A stretch of 64,000 bases of DNA. It comes from Cryptomeria japonica (taxonomy: Eukaryota; Streptophyta; Pinopsida; Cupressales; Cupressaceae). Both the position numbers and the translations under genes were made by a program. Position 1 is the stretch's first letter. Every line of letters begins with the position of its first letter. The stretch spans positions 342,793,870-342,857,869 of the forward strand of contig NC_081412.1 in NCBI RefSeq assembly GCF_030272615.1, read 5' to 3'. The notes beneath the pieces are model-generated. The model was not told where the DNA came from and made no database searches. It worked only from the letters and a program-made list of their open reading frames with translations. This document shows positions 37,071 to 48,271 of this stretch, piece after piece.

Positions 37071-38328
37071 CCCAAGAGCTCTAATAGAGATTTATTGGTT
37101 GTTGTCATAGGGATTTGCACCCAATGCAAGCTTAAATTTCCTACAATCCCGTGACACATTGGACTACTCTCAGGTTGTGGGTATCCTATTATGAGGGTAG
37201 ACCTTCGGATTATGGGCTGACTTCCTATTTGATCACCTAAAACTTTATTGAAATTTCTAAGAAAAAGGTAAGAAGGACATGCATAAAATGAAACTACTGC
37301 TAAAATGGTGATCCACCAATGACTAAAAATGACTTGCTTTGATATTGAACTCACAACAATCCAGCAATAAAATTAAAAATAGCTCACAACTCCATAATGC
37401 ATGCTTGCAAAAATAATTCTATTGAAAGGTTAACTTCCTGCTGCTCACAAAAGGATAACAAATGATGCTTCTCACAATTTTGATACAACAGAATAACATA
37501 CACAATCACAAACCTGCACTATATCATGCTACACCATGAACTAAACATTGAAGGAAAAATGATAAAGTGAAGGATTATTGAACAACAATCACAACTATTT
37601 CATCAAAAACATCCACAACAATATTTTATCACTGATATAGGAGAAGGAAACGACTTTTATTGAAAAGAAGGAGTCTTTTTCATCACAAATCTGAATAATG
37701 CTCACGAAGTCTGAAAATATTCACCAGGAATGAGTTATAAGAGTATGAACAAACTGCTGCTATACAGATGTAAAAAACTCCAGAACTAGAGAGAGAGAAG
37801 AGTGACAAATAGTCACTTATATAAAAGCTTGCCAAAATTCAAATTTTGAATTTTTTAGCTCCAAGAAAGATGTGTTGTCAAAACTCTAAGCTTCTCCTCA
37901 AAATCAGGCCCTAACTAAAAGATCACTGCTCTCAAACTGCAAAAAAAGAAGTAAAAAAAACACAAACTCTTTGACTCAGATGCAATTGAAAAATACCTAA
38001 AAATTAGGGATGAAACTCCAAGAATCAAGTAGTTGAGTGTTCAAAAACTCTCTTTGACTGAACATTCAACTACTAGGACTCTCTAACTAGACTCAAACTG
38101 CCTATTAGGTGTCCAATCACCTAATTTAACTCCATGTGTTTGAGAAAGACTCCAAATCACTAAAGTTAACTATTCAATTAACACTTGTCCAACTCTATTT
38201 TGCATTTGAAAAAATATCTTTTACTCAAGTGATTTATGAATATCACTTTAAATAAAGATTTGCAAATTTTAACATGCAAACATAAGAGTGTCTTCATAAA
38301 AAAGAATAACCCTAAAAAGGCCTACAAT
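37071..38328. other. no recognisable gene; left flank of element E
   Basis: AT-rich DNA containing a TATA-like CTTATATAAAAG at about 37818. It continues, across element E, at 58178. No protein match. Confidence 0.4.
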
Positions 38329-39250
38329 GACCTTGTTGTTCTCAAATTCTGATTCCCTCGAACATCCCTGGTAATAAAATAATGAACTCTGTCCGCAGAA
38401 AGAGAAATCAAAGAGAAGGAAAACTTTAGAGCAACATATGACAAGGTTTTATGACCTTCTACACTTCGAACTTATAAAAAGTTCAAACGGGTATACCCTA
38501 GGTGAATTCTTTCACACTTTTAAACAAAACCCACAGTAACCATTGTCCCAAAAACCAGTGGATTTCATCGCCTTAGAACTGACTGAAACAAAGAAATAAA
38601 ACTTAAATTCATGTTCAGCATTGACCTAAAAGATATGCAGAAGAAAACTACAATAGATATCAATACCTTATCTTGGCCAGAGAGTCATTTAAGTTTCTAC
38701 AATACTCCCACAATCAAATATCCCCACACATCTCATCACCTTGACTTCTATAAAACCCCACATATGCCTAACATACGTAAGAATTAATCATTAGCAAAAC
38801 TAAATTGCATTCATCAAAGTCAAAGTCTTCAACAAATAATTTACTGAAAGAAGTGTTTCATGCATATTTAATTTCCCTCCTGAAGAGAAAAGCTAAGAAA
38901 CTCCCCTATTTAAGATTGCCTTGCAACCCATATTCAAATGAATAACCCTAGATCATTCAAATCAAAAACAGTAAATATTTGCAAACACATTTGAAGACAA
39001 CACAAATTCTAGGATCAAAGTTGATGGTCTGTATATTGATATTATCTCAGAAAATATTACAAAAACATTTGGATGTTCTTCATGATTCTTGGAAAAGAGC
39101 TCAGATTAATTTCTGCAGCATTTATTTACAATTCCTTATGATCCCCTTACATTGGTCCTGGTATCCAATTATATAATCATGGATGCAAACAAGCTTCAGA
39201 CCATCTTTTCAAAAAGTTTGTTACAAAATACTATTTCACTCAAGAAGCAG

Positions 39251-42200
39251 TTACATGTCCTTTTCTGCTACAATAGCTTCTTTAGTTGGTGGCTCCTCCG
39301 CAATATCCTCTAACGATTCAAGAGTGCCCTCTAACTATTCTGGAATATGTTCTAACTGTTCCAGAGCATCTTCTTCTTGAACCTCCACATCGGCCACCAC
39401 ATACTTTTGGGACCATTCTTGGAAAACATCATCATTAGGCCATGAGTGGCCAATAATCTTTTTATTCAACTTTAACAACTTTTTCCAGGTGTTCCTCACT
39501 TTCCTTACCTCTGAATCCAAAAACCCATAATGAGATTTGATCTTCTCTATTTCCTCAATTGTTTTAAAGAACAAAGAGGTGTCATCTTTATTGATTATCT
39601 CATTTACCCTTAAGGATAAATTAGCTCCTAACTCATCTAGCCATGCTTGTTTATCCTTTAACTGATTCTAGTTGACAAAATCTCCAGGGAACAATGCAAA
39701 TTTATGCTCGGTATATTCTTTCTGATACAAATTAGCTTTCCTTTCCACATTAGCTCTTCCTTCATCCAACTTTGTCAATTCTTTTGCCAACTTACATATA
39801 GACTTGATAGTGACATCAGGCTCTGCCTCATCATATGATGCACACATCAGTTCTAAGTCCACTTCCCTGGGCAACCATTTATTCATAATAGGCTCTAAAA
39901 TAGCCTTATCCTCATCCAACTCATTAAGAGTATCCAAAATTCTTTTCATATTTAGATATACTGTAGGAGCATCAATAGTGTCAGCAAAGCTTGAAATTGT
40001 TGCATTTATCTTCTCCTCATACTTGCTTGCAAATAAGGCCTGGGCCTGTTTCAACTTTTCCATTTCATGTTGATAAGTCTCAGCCGGTTGGAAACCAGAA
40101 GGCATAGGAGAAGGAGGGAATTCTATAATTGGGATAGTAGGTGGGGGTCTTGCAGGAGAGGAAGCAATCATCAATGTTGAAGGCTCACCTTGATGATGTT
40201 AACTTGCCAATTGGCTCTGGAGTTTACTGATGATGCTGTCCCTATTGGCTATTCCTTCCTTAGCTTCATTATAAGCTTTTAAAATAGTCTCCAACTTCAA
40301 TTGGAGAGTAGCCTTTTCTTGGGATTCTTTCTCTACTACTGCCACATTAAACATTGCAGTTTCTAGAATAGTACTAGCTGCCTCCACCACTCCTGTGTCC
40401 TGAACCCTCTTAACAATCATTCCTCCAAAGAGGCTAGAATCTGAGGCATTTTTCTTCCTCCTATTCTCATCTTTCTTTAATGACCATAGGATAAGAGCAA
40501 CATTATCCTTGTTGAAGGTCACACCTTCCATTGGCTTTGTTTCCTTTCTTACTACATCAAGGATCAATGCATCAGCTATGTCCCATTCAGGGATGATTAA
40601 CACACCAGCTTTATCCAACATATCCCTCCCTTTCTCAGGGGTCATTGCTTTGAACGCCTCCATAATTTCTTGCTTAACTTCTTCTTCTACTTGGGCTGCA
40701 TTTTTGAGAGGCTGCTCATTTACCCTTTTCTCACATCTGATCTTGAATTGATCACTGTTCTGTTTCCAAAGAAATTGTAGAAAAGCTCCTGATGTGACAA
40801 AGTTGCTATCAGCTAGGAATTCTTCACTAGCTTGCTTAACAGTAAGGTCCAATTCTTGGCCCTTTAGCTCACCATCAGTTAAATCCATTTCAGCATTTGG
40901 TGATTCTTCGGGCATCCCTTCTTGAGTCTCCTCATAAGTGTAAGCAATCTCACCAAGACTCCCTAACTGCAATAACTATTCAACCACAACTTGTTCATCT
41001 CCAATGTGGATAGGAGACTGAGATGGGGAATATTGGGGCTCATTAATTTCAATTTCTTTTCCCACTTTTTTCCTCTTAGGGGAATCCTGAATGTCTACAA
41101 TATCTCCAATTTTCCTTTTCCCTTCTGAAGAGGAAGGCTCACCTATCACTGGCATCATTACAGTGTGCTTTGGTCTCTTGAGCATGGCATAGTCACCTAG
41201 TGGGATTGCTTTAGCAAAAGCAGGCTTGGCCAAGACCATCTTAACCTTATCAGGATCATTTTGCATTATGGCCTCCCTTTTTTCCTTTAGGGTCTGCATT
41301 ACATATTCAAAATAAAGAATCAAAAACTTTATTTTCTCCTCAAATGGGGTGAAGCTAGACAGAGGGTCATAGCTAGTGTCAAATTGATGAATAAAATCAA
41401 GGGCTATCTTATATGCCACCCATTTCTCCTTCCTTAGTTCCTGCTCTTTTCCTAAACATGCCATTGAAGAAGTCCTCTCGGTCTACACATCTTGACACTA
41501 CAGTTGATAACCTATATGGTTTAAAGAAATCTTCAAAGAATCTCCATCCACCCTTAGTGATTACAAAATGGTGGGCCATGGTAACAGTTGGGAAAATAGT
41601 CCCTTTACCTCTATTAGTGAACTCAGCTTCCTGCACCCCTCCAATCTGTCTGAGCACTTTGGCAATCCCTATTTTCAATGGGACCTGATAGGGTAATAAA
41701 TAAGGGGTGCCTCTAAATCCAAACACTCTGAAAACAGTAGACACAAGGTACAAATAGATGTCTCCCCAATTGTGAGCAATCTTGATATCCTCTACAAACT
41801 CCTTAGGTCTAATAAATTCCAAAAGAGCTTTAGGGATTCTAGGGTTTTCCCTTCATAAGAGGATCCTGATCTTAGATGCAAAGCATCTAACAAACTTCAG
41901 ATCACTTGCATCCTCTCTATCCCATGATAAAACAGTACTCCACAATTGTACTGGCATTTCCTCATTATCCTTGACCTTAACCAGGTCCATCTCCTTTGCA
42001 AAGTAATCAGCACCCTTGAACAGGAACATGTGCATTAACATAGAATACCATCCAAATGGCTTGTCAACTTTACCATTCTTGATTCCTAGTAACCCTTTAT
42101 GAATGGCATCAACAAGGTATGAAGCATAATCAAATGTAATGGCCAAAGAAGGATTCAAAATTTGGGTAATCATCAGGATATAATGGGTTGGCATATTCTT

Positions 42201-42862
42201 TTCATCATCTTCCCCAAAGATCTAGCATAAGGCCCAATACATACCCTTAGCTCTCAGAGTGAATAAATTGAGGGAGAAAGGTTCCATTATGCTAGGGCCT
42301 AAAACTGTCAACCCCCCTATCTTCACAAAGAACTCTCTTAATGGGCCATTCCTAAGATGCTCCCTTTGTACATTGTAAATCTGGGCTAATGATTCAAAAT
42401 CAATAGGCTCTAACAAATTGGAGGATTCACTGAGTTTGAAAGTTTTCTGAACTCATCTTCATTGATTTCAATTAGGACTGACCCTTTTATGTTCCGGATG
42501 CACCTTGCCATAGAGTCATAATTGTGTGCAATCAAAGTTAACAGGTCTGTATCCATAAGAACTTCTGGGACCACAAGCTTTCCTACATCTTGTTCCCATA
42601 TGCCATTCATAGGAGCTGGGGAATTTCTTTGCCCAAAACTGACTTTGAAAAGTCCTAAGCTTGACATTCCTATTTCAGGGTCTCTCAAGCAATTACCCTT
42701 CTCATACAAGCCATCTCCAATTTTTAGACGAGGGTGTTTGGGTACTAATTCTTTGATCTTAGCCCCAACATTAGTGGACATAGTTAATTGTTCTAAAATA
42801 GCATCACGTACATTCTGTTCTTGGTAGTCCACCTTCCCGGTGAATTCTCTTCTAGGTGCCAT
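39251..42862 (-). pseudogene. LTR-encoded accessory ORF, 3' LTR copy (1,204 codons long, broken)
   Basis: Start ATG 42862 (MAPRREFTG; context AAAATGG), original stop TAA 39251-39253. The span is an exact multiple of three, but the frame shifts near 42415 and returns near 41430. Stops include 41853, 40976, 40199, 39668 and 39335. The N-terminal half is hydrophobic and probably globular, with FDYASYLVD near residue 244 and FGWYSMLMHMFLF after it. A basic PKRKKVGKE near residue 594 looks like a nuclear localisation signal. The last 400 residues are Lys/Glu-rich and probably coiled coil. No enzyme motif was found. The start context, similar length in both LTRs and a diverged relative at 2-3 kb argue that it was a real gene. 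Confidence 0.8.
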
Positions 42863-43199
42863 TTTGGACGAGAAATTACACCACCAGCAACCAGCACAGA
42901 CCTCTAACAAAGTAATTCACACGACAAATATTTGAGAACAAACTAGAGTTATCAAGAAAAGCACAAAGAACCTGAGTATTCGCTTGAAGAAAATTGCTCT
43001 GCAACAATTCACTTAGCAACAAACTTTGATGAAACGATATTAGCAATTAAGTTGATGCGGACTACAAAAGACAAGTTGGCATTTAAGTTTTTAGGAATTA
43101 ACTCCACATGCTTCATCTTTCTTTTCATAATTGAATTCACCCTATCGAATTCAAAAATAGCTCCAATGGGTCATGATTCCTCTGAGTCTTTCCTCTGTT

Positions 43200-44340
43200 T
43201 CACTCTTTCGCTACTTCGCTGAGCATAAATCCCGCACTCTTTTCTTTCACGAAGCAACGCTGGCCATTGGATCACGAGAACTTGTATTGTCTTTACCTCT
43301 GCTTAATCTCTCTGCTTAAGTTTTGGGCCCTACCATCTTTTTTGCCACTTTGCAATACTTAACAATCAAGCACTTCCCCTCCACGAGGCCGCGCCAAGCA
43401 TTAGATCTAACTCAAGTCACCCGGCCTTTAGTTCCAATCGGGACCATCAATCTTTCTAACTAACTGCGCCTCACCCTGACGGTTAGCAGTTTTCACCATT
43501 TCGCAGAGGTTAATCTATGGGCATCTTCGGGCCACGAATCAATAAGAATCATTGAATCAATCCTGAGATGAACGCCTTTTAAGTGGGCCCTACACCCGAG
43601 AATCACTTACCCCACCTTTTCATTAATAAATACATGCCACATGGCAGTCGGACATTAGCCACGACAACTCGCTTGGGTTCCATTCTGGATCTACCACGTG
43701 CCATCATTTATTACTCCCACATAACCGCCAGTTACACCTTGGCGGGCCCTTAACAATCCTTTAGAACTACGTGTCACTTGACATGTCCCTATCAAGCTCC
43801 ACAAAAGTAACAACTATTTTGCCACATCACACCTACATGTGACTTCCACTTGTCTTTCGCGACTTTGCGAACACTAATCATCATTCAACTTATGGCTATG
43901 AAATTATCGGAATCGTTGGATCAAAATAGAGATGAATGCCTTTTAAGTTCGCGCTCATCCTGCCCTTTGGGCCCACCAACCCTTTTCGCGACTTTGCAAT
44001 GAGTAAACCACAAGCATTTCTCAGCCGCGAAACAATGCGGGCCGTCGATCTTGACCTGACCTGATCATCTTTTAACTGAGGGGAAAGCCTTCATTGCTGG
44101 GTCCCACCAAACCCTTTCGTGACTTCGTGAAGAGTAAACCATGTTTACCTTGATCTCACGAAATCATGCTGTTCATCCGATCAGATGGGACTTGACTGGT
44201 ATTTAACTTTGGCTCGAACTAATGTGTCAGGTCCACCTTTCTGCCTTTCACTACTTCGCGATAGATAAATTGTGAGAACTTTCAGGTCGCAAATCAACAC
44301 GGACCGTCAGATCAACAGAAAGCTATGTGATGCTTACAAG
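43200..44340. repeat. degenerate U3 sub-repeats, 3' LTR of E
   Basis: A TTTCGCGACTTCGCGA-GAGTAAACC type block recurs with changes near 43857, 43985, 44113 and 44247, about 130 bp apart. More diverged copies lie near 43207 and 43498. Between blocks, phrases such as GAATGCCTTTTAAG and GGGCCCACC also recur. Many CG sites have become TG or CA. On the minus strand this lies upstream of the accessory ORF, where promoter or enhancer elements are expected. Confidence 0.6.
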
Positions 44341-44794
44341 GTCTGATAGACATTTAGAAAAAGGCATATTTAAAAGCACGAATTAAAACATGTGAAGGGA
44401 CCGCCTAGGTAAGTTACAAGGGGGGGAACATTTTCACGACAAAGGGACCCATTACTTAAGTGAATAAAGTAATGCAGAAACAGAAACCAAAGGGTTTTTA
44501 TCAGTCATTAAAGCAATTTAAAACCTAAACCCTAAACCCATTTGGACTTGAAACAGTCTTGAAGCAACAAGAACATACTAGACTCAAAAAACATTACAGA
44601 CTTAGCCAATAATGGAAAAAGCATACCCATTTTTTAAACAGTGATAACAATGGCTCTAACTAGGGATGGTTGATCGCAAGGTCAACACAAGAACTCAGAA
44701 AACTCGGGAGAAACAGAGTAAAACACAAGCCCAAAAAACAAGCAACATAAAGCAAACAAATATGTACAAACAAACGACCTACTATGCATGGACT

Positions 44795-46000
44795 TCAAGA
44801 GAAATAGTGTTTCAGGAATTGTCCATGCACTGGGAATTCCTGTACTTCATCATTCATATTTTTCAAAAAATATGAATCCTTTCCATTTTGATCACAAACC
44901 ACAGAAGGGCCAATCCATAATGACTCAAACTTTTTATGCTTTCCCTTGTCTTGTCCTTTTGCATTCCACTGAAGAACAACATCACCGATTTGAAACTTTC
45001 TCAATGATGTCCTTTTATCAAACAGATATTTAGACTGCAGTTGGATCTTCAGGTTTCTCTTATGAGCTAGAGTTCTAATCTCTTCCACCTCCACTATCTG
45101 AATCATTTGGTGTTCCATAGGTTCAGATAGCTCCATGTCTTCAACTTGCAGGAAATTATAAACTAGAAGAAGATTGTTTACTGGCAGTCTAGCTTGTGTA
45201 CCATAAACCAGTTCAAAAGGTGACATTCCAATGGCCTTCTTGACTGTTACTCTGTCAGCCCACAAGGCTAATTTCAACTTTTGGTCCCAATATTTCTTGT
45301 TCTCTTTCAGGATTTTCTTGATGATTTTCAAGAGGCTTTTATTACTAGATTCAGCTTGTCCATTTCCCTGAGGATGATAGGGTGAAGAGTAAGACATGAT
45401 TATTCCATGACTGGTACAAAATCCAACAAACTCTTTTGACCTGAAACTCATGGCATTGTCCATTACTAATTTTGTAGGGATTCCAAATCTAGTTATAACA
45501 TTATCCACTAGGAAGTCAATGACAACTTTACTTGTAGCTCTTCTTGTGGGAATAGCTTCAATCCATTAAGTAAAATAATCAGTGGCTACTATGATCCATC
45601 TATGACCTCTTCCTGATCTCTTAACAATATCTCCAATAAAATCAATGCCCCATTGGACAAAAGGGGCTTCCACTGTGACTGGATTTAGGGGTAAAGCTCC
45701 TTCATACTTCAATTTGGATGAAATTTTTTGACATGGGTCACATTTCTTGACATGTGCATGAGCATCCTTGAATAAGGTAGGCCAATAGTACCCAGCCCGG
45801 ATTATCTTACCAGTAGTTGCCTTAGCAGAGTAATGGCCTCCACATACTCCATCATGCATTTCAATCAACACCCTTTTAGCCTGGAATTCATCCAAACACA
45901 TTAGCAGTTCTCCATCTCTTTTTCTCCAAAATAGATCACCTTGAATGAGAACATATTTTTGTGACTTGAGTTTTAGAGTTCTTCTCTGATTATGTGTCAT
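44795..46000 (-). pseudogene. integrase of element E (pol C-terminus)
   Basis: The zinc-binding part (46000-45566) has the H-H-C-C order: MHDGVCGGHYSAK then CDPCQ. The catalytic core has its first Asp in WGIDFIGDI, the second in LVMDNAMSF and the Glu in YHPQGNGQAESSNK. A C-terminal segment WIGPSVVCDQNGKDSYFL follows and ends at 44795. An in-frame TAA at 45566-45568 replaces a codon just after VATDYFT. Integrase joins element DNA to the genome in the nucleus. All three acidic residues remain, but the stop makes this copy inactive. It is followed after 145 bp by the 3' LTR. Confidence 0.92.
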
Positions 46001-46030
46001 TCCTTCTAAAAATGTAGCATCTCTTAAAAA

Positions 46031-46528
46031 TCAGACTATCTCTGAATACCAAGGTTGCCTTTCAATACTAGTGACCATGGTGTTATCAACTTCAACATTA
46101 TTTACCTTGATATCAAGAAGATTTGATTCAGTCATGAGCTTTGCAAGGCCTAAACCTCTTACCAATTTAGTAATCTTTATCTCGAGATCAAACTCTTGAA
46201 TCCTATTTATCCATCTGCACCTTTTTCCTGTGACCTTGGATTGGGATAATATGTCCTTGACTGCAGCATGTGGAATATAAGCAACTACTTGTGCACTTAC
46301 CAAGTAGGGTCTAAAAGCCTTGACAACTTTAACCAAAGCATATGCCTGTTTTTCCATGATTTCATATCTTAATTCTGCTGCCTGTAAAGACTTGCTATAG
46401 AATGCTATGGGATGTTCATGTCCCTCCTTATCCTTTTGCAACAACACTGCGGCTACTGTATGATATGAAGCAAAAGAGAACAAAGAAAACGGTTTACTAT
46501 AATCCGGGGACTTCAATACAGGTGCTTC
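46031..46528 (-). pseudogene. RNase H of element E (the normal Ty3-type domain)
   Basis: Follows reverse transcriptase in the same frame after a TAG at 46529-46531. It has the Ty3 RNase H features HPIAFYSKSLQAAELRYEIMEK (shown here in part as FYSKSL and EK.AYALV) and KAFRPYLV. It then runs through RCRWINRIQEFDLEI to the linker before integrase. The first catalytic Asp seems altered (LFSFASYHTVAAVLLQ where D-AS is usual), so the domain may have been weak or lost even before the stops. It ends at a TGA, 46031-46033. Confidence 0.85.
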
Positions 46529-47113
46529 CTAAATGGCCTTTTTAATTTCAGCAAAAGCCTTTGAGGCTTCTTGATCCCAACAAAACTTGGCATCCTTCTT
46601 GAGCAACTTGACAATGGGCTTAACTATCTCTGCAAAGTTTGCAATGAATCTTCTAACAAAATTTACTTTGCCTAAAAAGGATTGAATACCTTTAACATTC
46701 TTCGGTTCAGGCACCTTGTTTATTGCTTCAATTCTTTTGGGGTCTATTCTTACCCCTTCCTTGGAGACAATATGCCCCAGCAACTTCCCTTCAGCAACAG
46801 CAAAATGACACTTCTTGGGGTTTACTGACACACCAAATTCTAAAGCCTTATTGAACACCTTTTCCAAATGTCCACAGTGATCATCAGCCCTTTTGGATAA
46901 GCATGTTAAATCATCTTGGTACACTACCATGATGATATTAATGAATTCTTTAAAGGCTACATCCATAGCCCTCTGAAATGTGGCTCTAGCATTTTTTAAT
47001 CCAAAAGGCATTCTAACATAAACATATGTTCCCCAAGGGGTGGTGAAAGTGGTTTTGAATTGCTCAGATTCCTTCACTAACACTTGATTATACCCCGAGA
47101 AACTGTCCATCAT
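46529..47113 (-). pseudogene. reverse transcriptase of element E, palm and thumb part
   Basis: Continues in the same frame as 47114-48271 after a TGA at 47114-47116. Motifs in order are MDSFSGYNQV, TTFTTPWGTYVYVRMPFGL, NARATFQRAMD, the catalytic VVYQDDL (Y-x-D-D retained, with Gln at x), HLEKVFNKALEFGV, NPKKCHFA, LGHIVSKEGV and SFLGKVNFVRRFI. This is a typical Ty3/gypsy reverse transcriptase. It ends at TAG 46529-46531. Confidence 0.93.
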
Positions 47114-48271
47114 TCACAAAAGATCACAACCAGTTACTCTCTGCAGCATAGCTTCCATATTGGGAGAAGAATAATTATCCTTCAAGGAAGTAACATTTAA
47201 ATTTCTAAAATCAACACACAATCTTATGTCCCCATTCTTCTTTCTTACTGGGACCAAATTGGAGACCCATGAAGAATGTCTTATAGGTTTAATAATCCCT
47301 CCTTCTCTTAGCTTGGATAATTCTTGCCGCATCTTATCTTCTAACAAGGGATTAATAGGTCTCTGTTTTTGTCTGAAAGGCTTAGCATCTGGAAGTAAAG
47401 GAACTTCATGCTGAAACAAGTCTTGTCTATACGCCTTTAGGTCTTCATAAGACCAAGCAAACACATGCTTATACCTTTTCAATAAATTAATGAGATTAGT
47501 TCTTACATGAGGAGGCAAGTTTTTTCCAATGTAAACCAACTTAGGGGATGATTCAGTCTCTGAGTTTACTTCCTCCAAGTCTTCTGACTTGGTAGTAGAT
47601 TGCTGATGTAGGTGACTGTCATTATAACTAAACATGCCCTCAAGCTCTACCAACCCCTTAGGTATCTCATTTGTTTCCAACTGAACCAAGTCATTTCCAA
47701 ATACTATCTCTCTGTTGTCAACCACCTCCACCAATGCATTGCAGTCAATCTTCTGTCCATCATAATCATCTATGCATTGTATGAACCTAAGGATATCTTC
47801 ATCATCAATAAAAAATTGCCAATTATACACATTATCAGGGATGGTAGGCCTAGACTTTATTTCCATAGTGGATATACTAGTTAGTGTTGCATCATCATCC
47901 TTTAATGCAACATTAGCTAAGAAGTCTTCCATGATATTCTTTGATCTTTCTATCCAATTAATAGAAAATGCACTAAAATGCTCAATAACATCCCAGACTG
48001 CATGTTTATATCTTTTCAATCTATCATTTTTTGATGCATATTTGGACCTTACCTGAGAGACAACCAATTCTGAATCTCCTAAAGCTTTCAACAGTTGGAT
48101 TCCATGCTTCTTTAAAACCTCAAGCCCCAATAACAGGGCTTCATACTCTGCAGTATTATTTGTGCACTGGGAAGCCAATAAGAAAGAATAATTAAAAGTT
48201 ATACCTGATGGGGATACAAAAAGAACCCCTGCTCCAGATCCTTCTTTGGAGAAAGCTCCATCAAAGTACAT
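47114..48271 (-). pseudogene. extra RNase H (aRNH-like) domain followed by the N-terminus of reverse transcriptase
   Basis: 385 codons. Residues 1-120 form an RNase H of the archaeal/plant type: YFDGAFSKEGSGAG (Asp), NNTAEYEALLLGLE (Glu), LGDSELVVSQV (Asp) and MEDFLANVAL (last Asp). Then comes a linker of about 165 residues with RYKHVFAWSYEDL. Reverse transcriptase begins with FRQKQRPINPLLEDKM, GGIIKP, SWVSNLVPVRKKNGDIR and CVDFRNLN. The first Met overlaps the end of the gag-protease frame in another frame (48199-48271). A TGA at 47114 ends it. In Tat/Ogre elements I know, the extra RNase H sits between the normal RNase H and integrase; here it precedes reverse transcriptase. Confidence 0.88.

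Larger units (their letters stand above)
38334..44649 (-). repeat. 3' LTR of element E (6,316 bp)
   Basis: The start TGTTGTTCTCAAATTC equals that of the copy at 51784 and the end GTGATAACA equals that at 58172. It contains the accessory ORF (39251-42862) and U3 tandem repeats (about 43200-44340). Compared with the 5' copy it lacks about 75 bp near 41460. Confidence 0.95.

Noticed and set aside
38979-39380. Plus-strand frames repeated at 52429-52830
   Set aside because: They recur only because they lie in the two LTR copies of element E; the second overlaps the accessory ORF in antisense. No known motif.
38334-44649. Local segmental duplication of a host gene instead of an LTR
   Set aside because: The repeats have TG/CA ends, an exact TSD lies outside both, and a PBS-like site and gag-pol lie between them in the correct order.
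47612-48056. Plus-strand frames over pol
   Set aside because: Antisense shadows of the well-supported pol gene.
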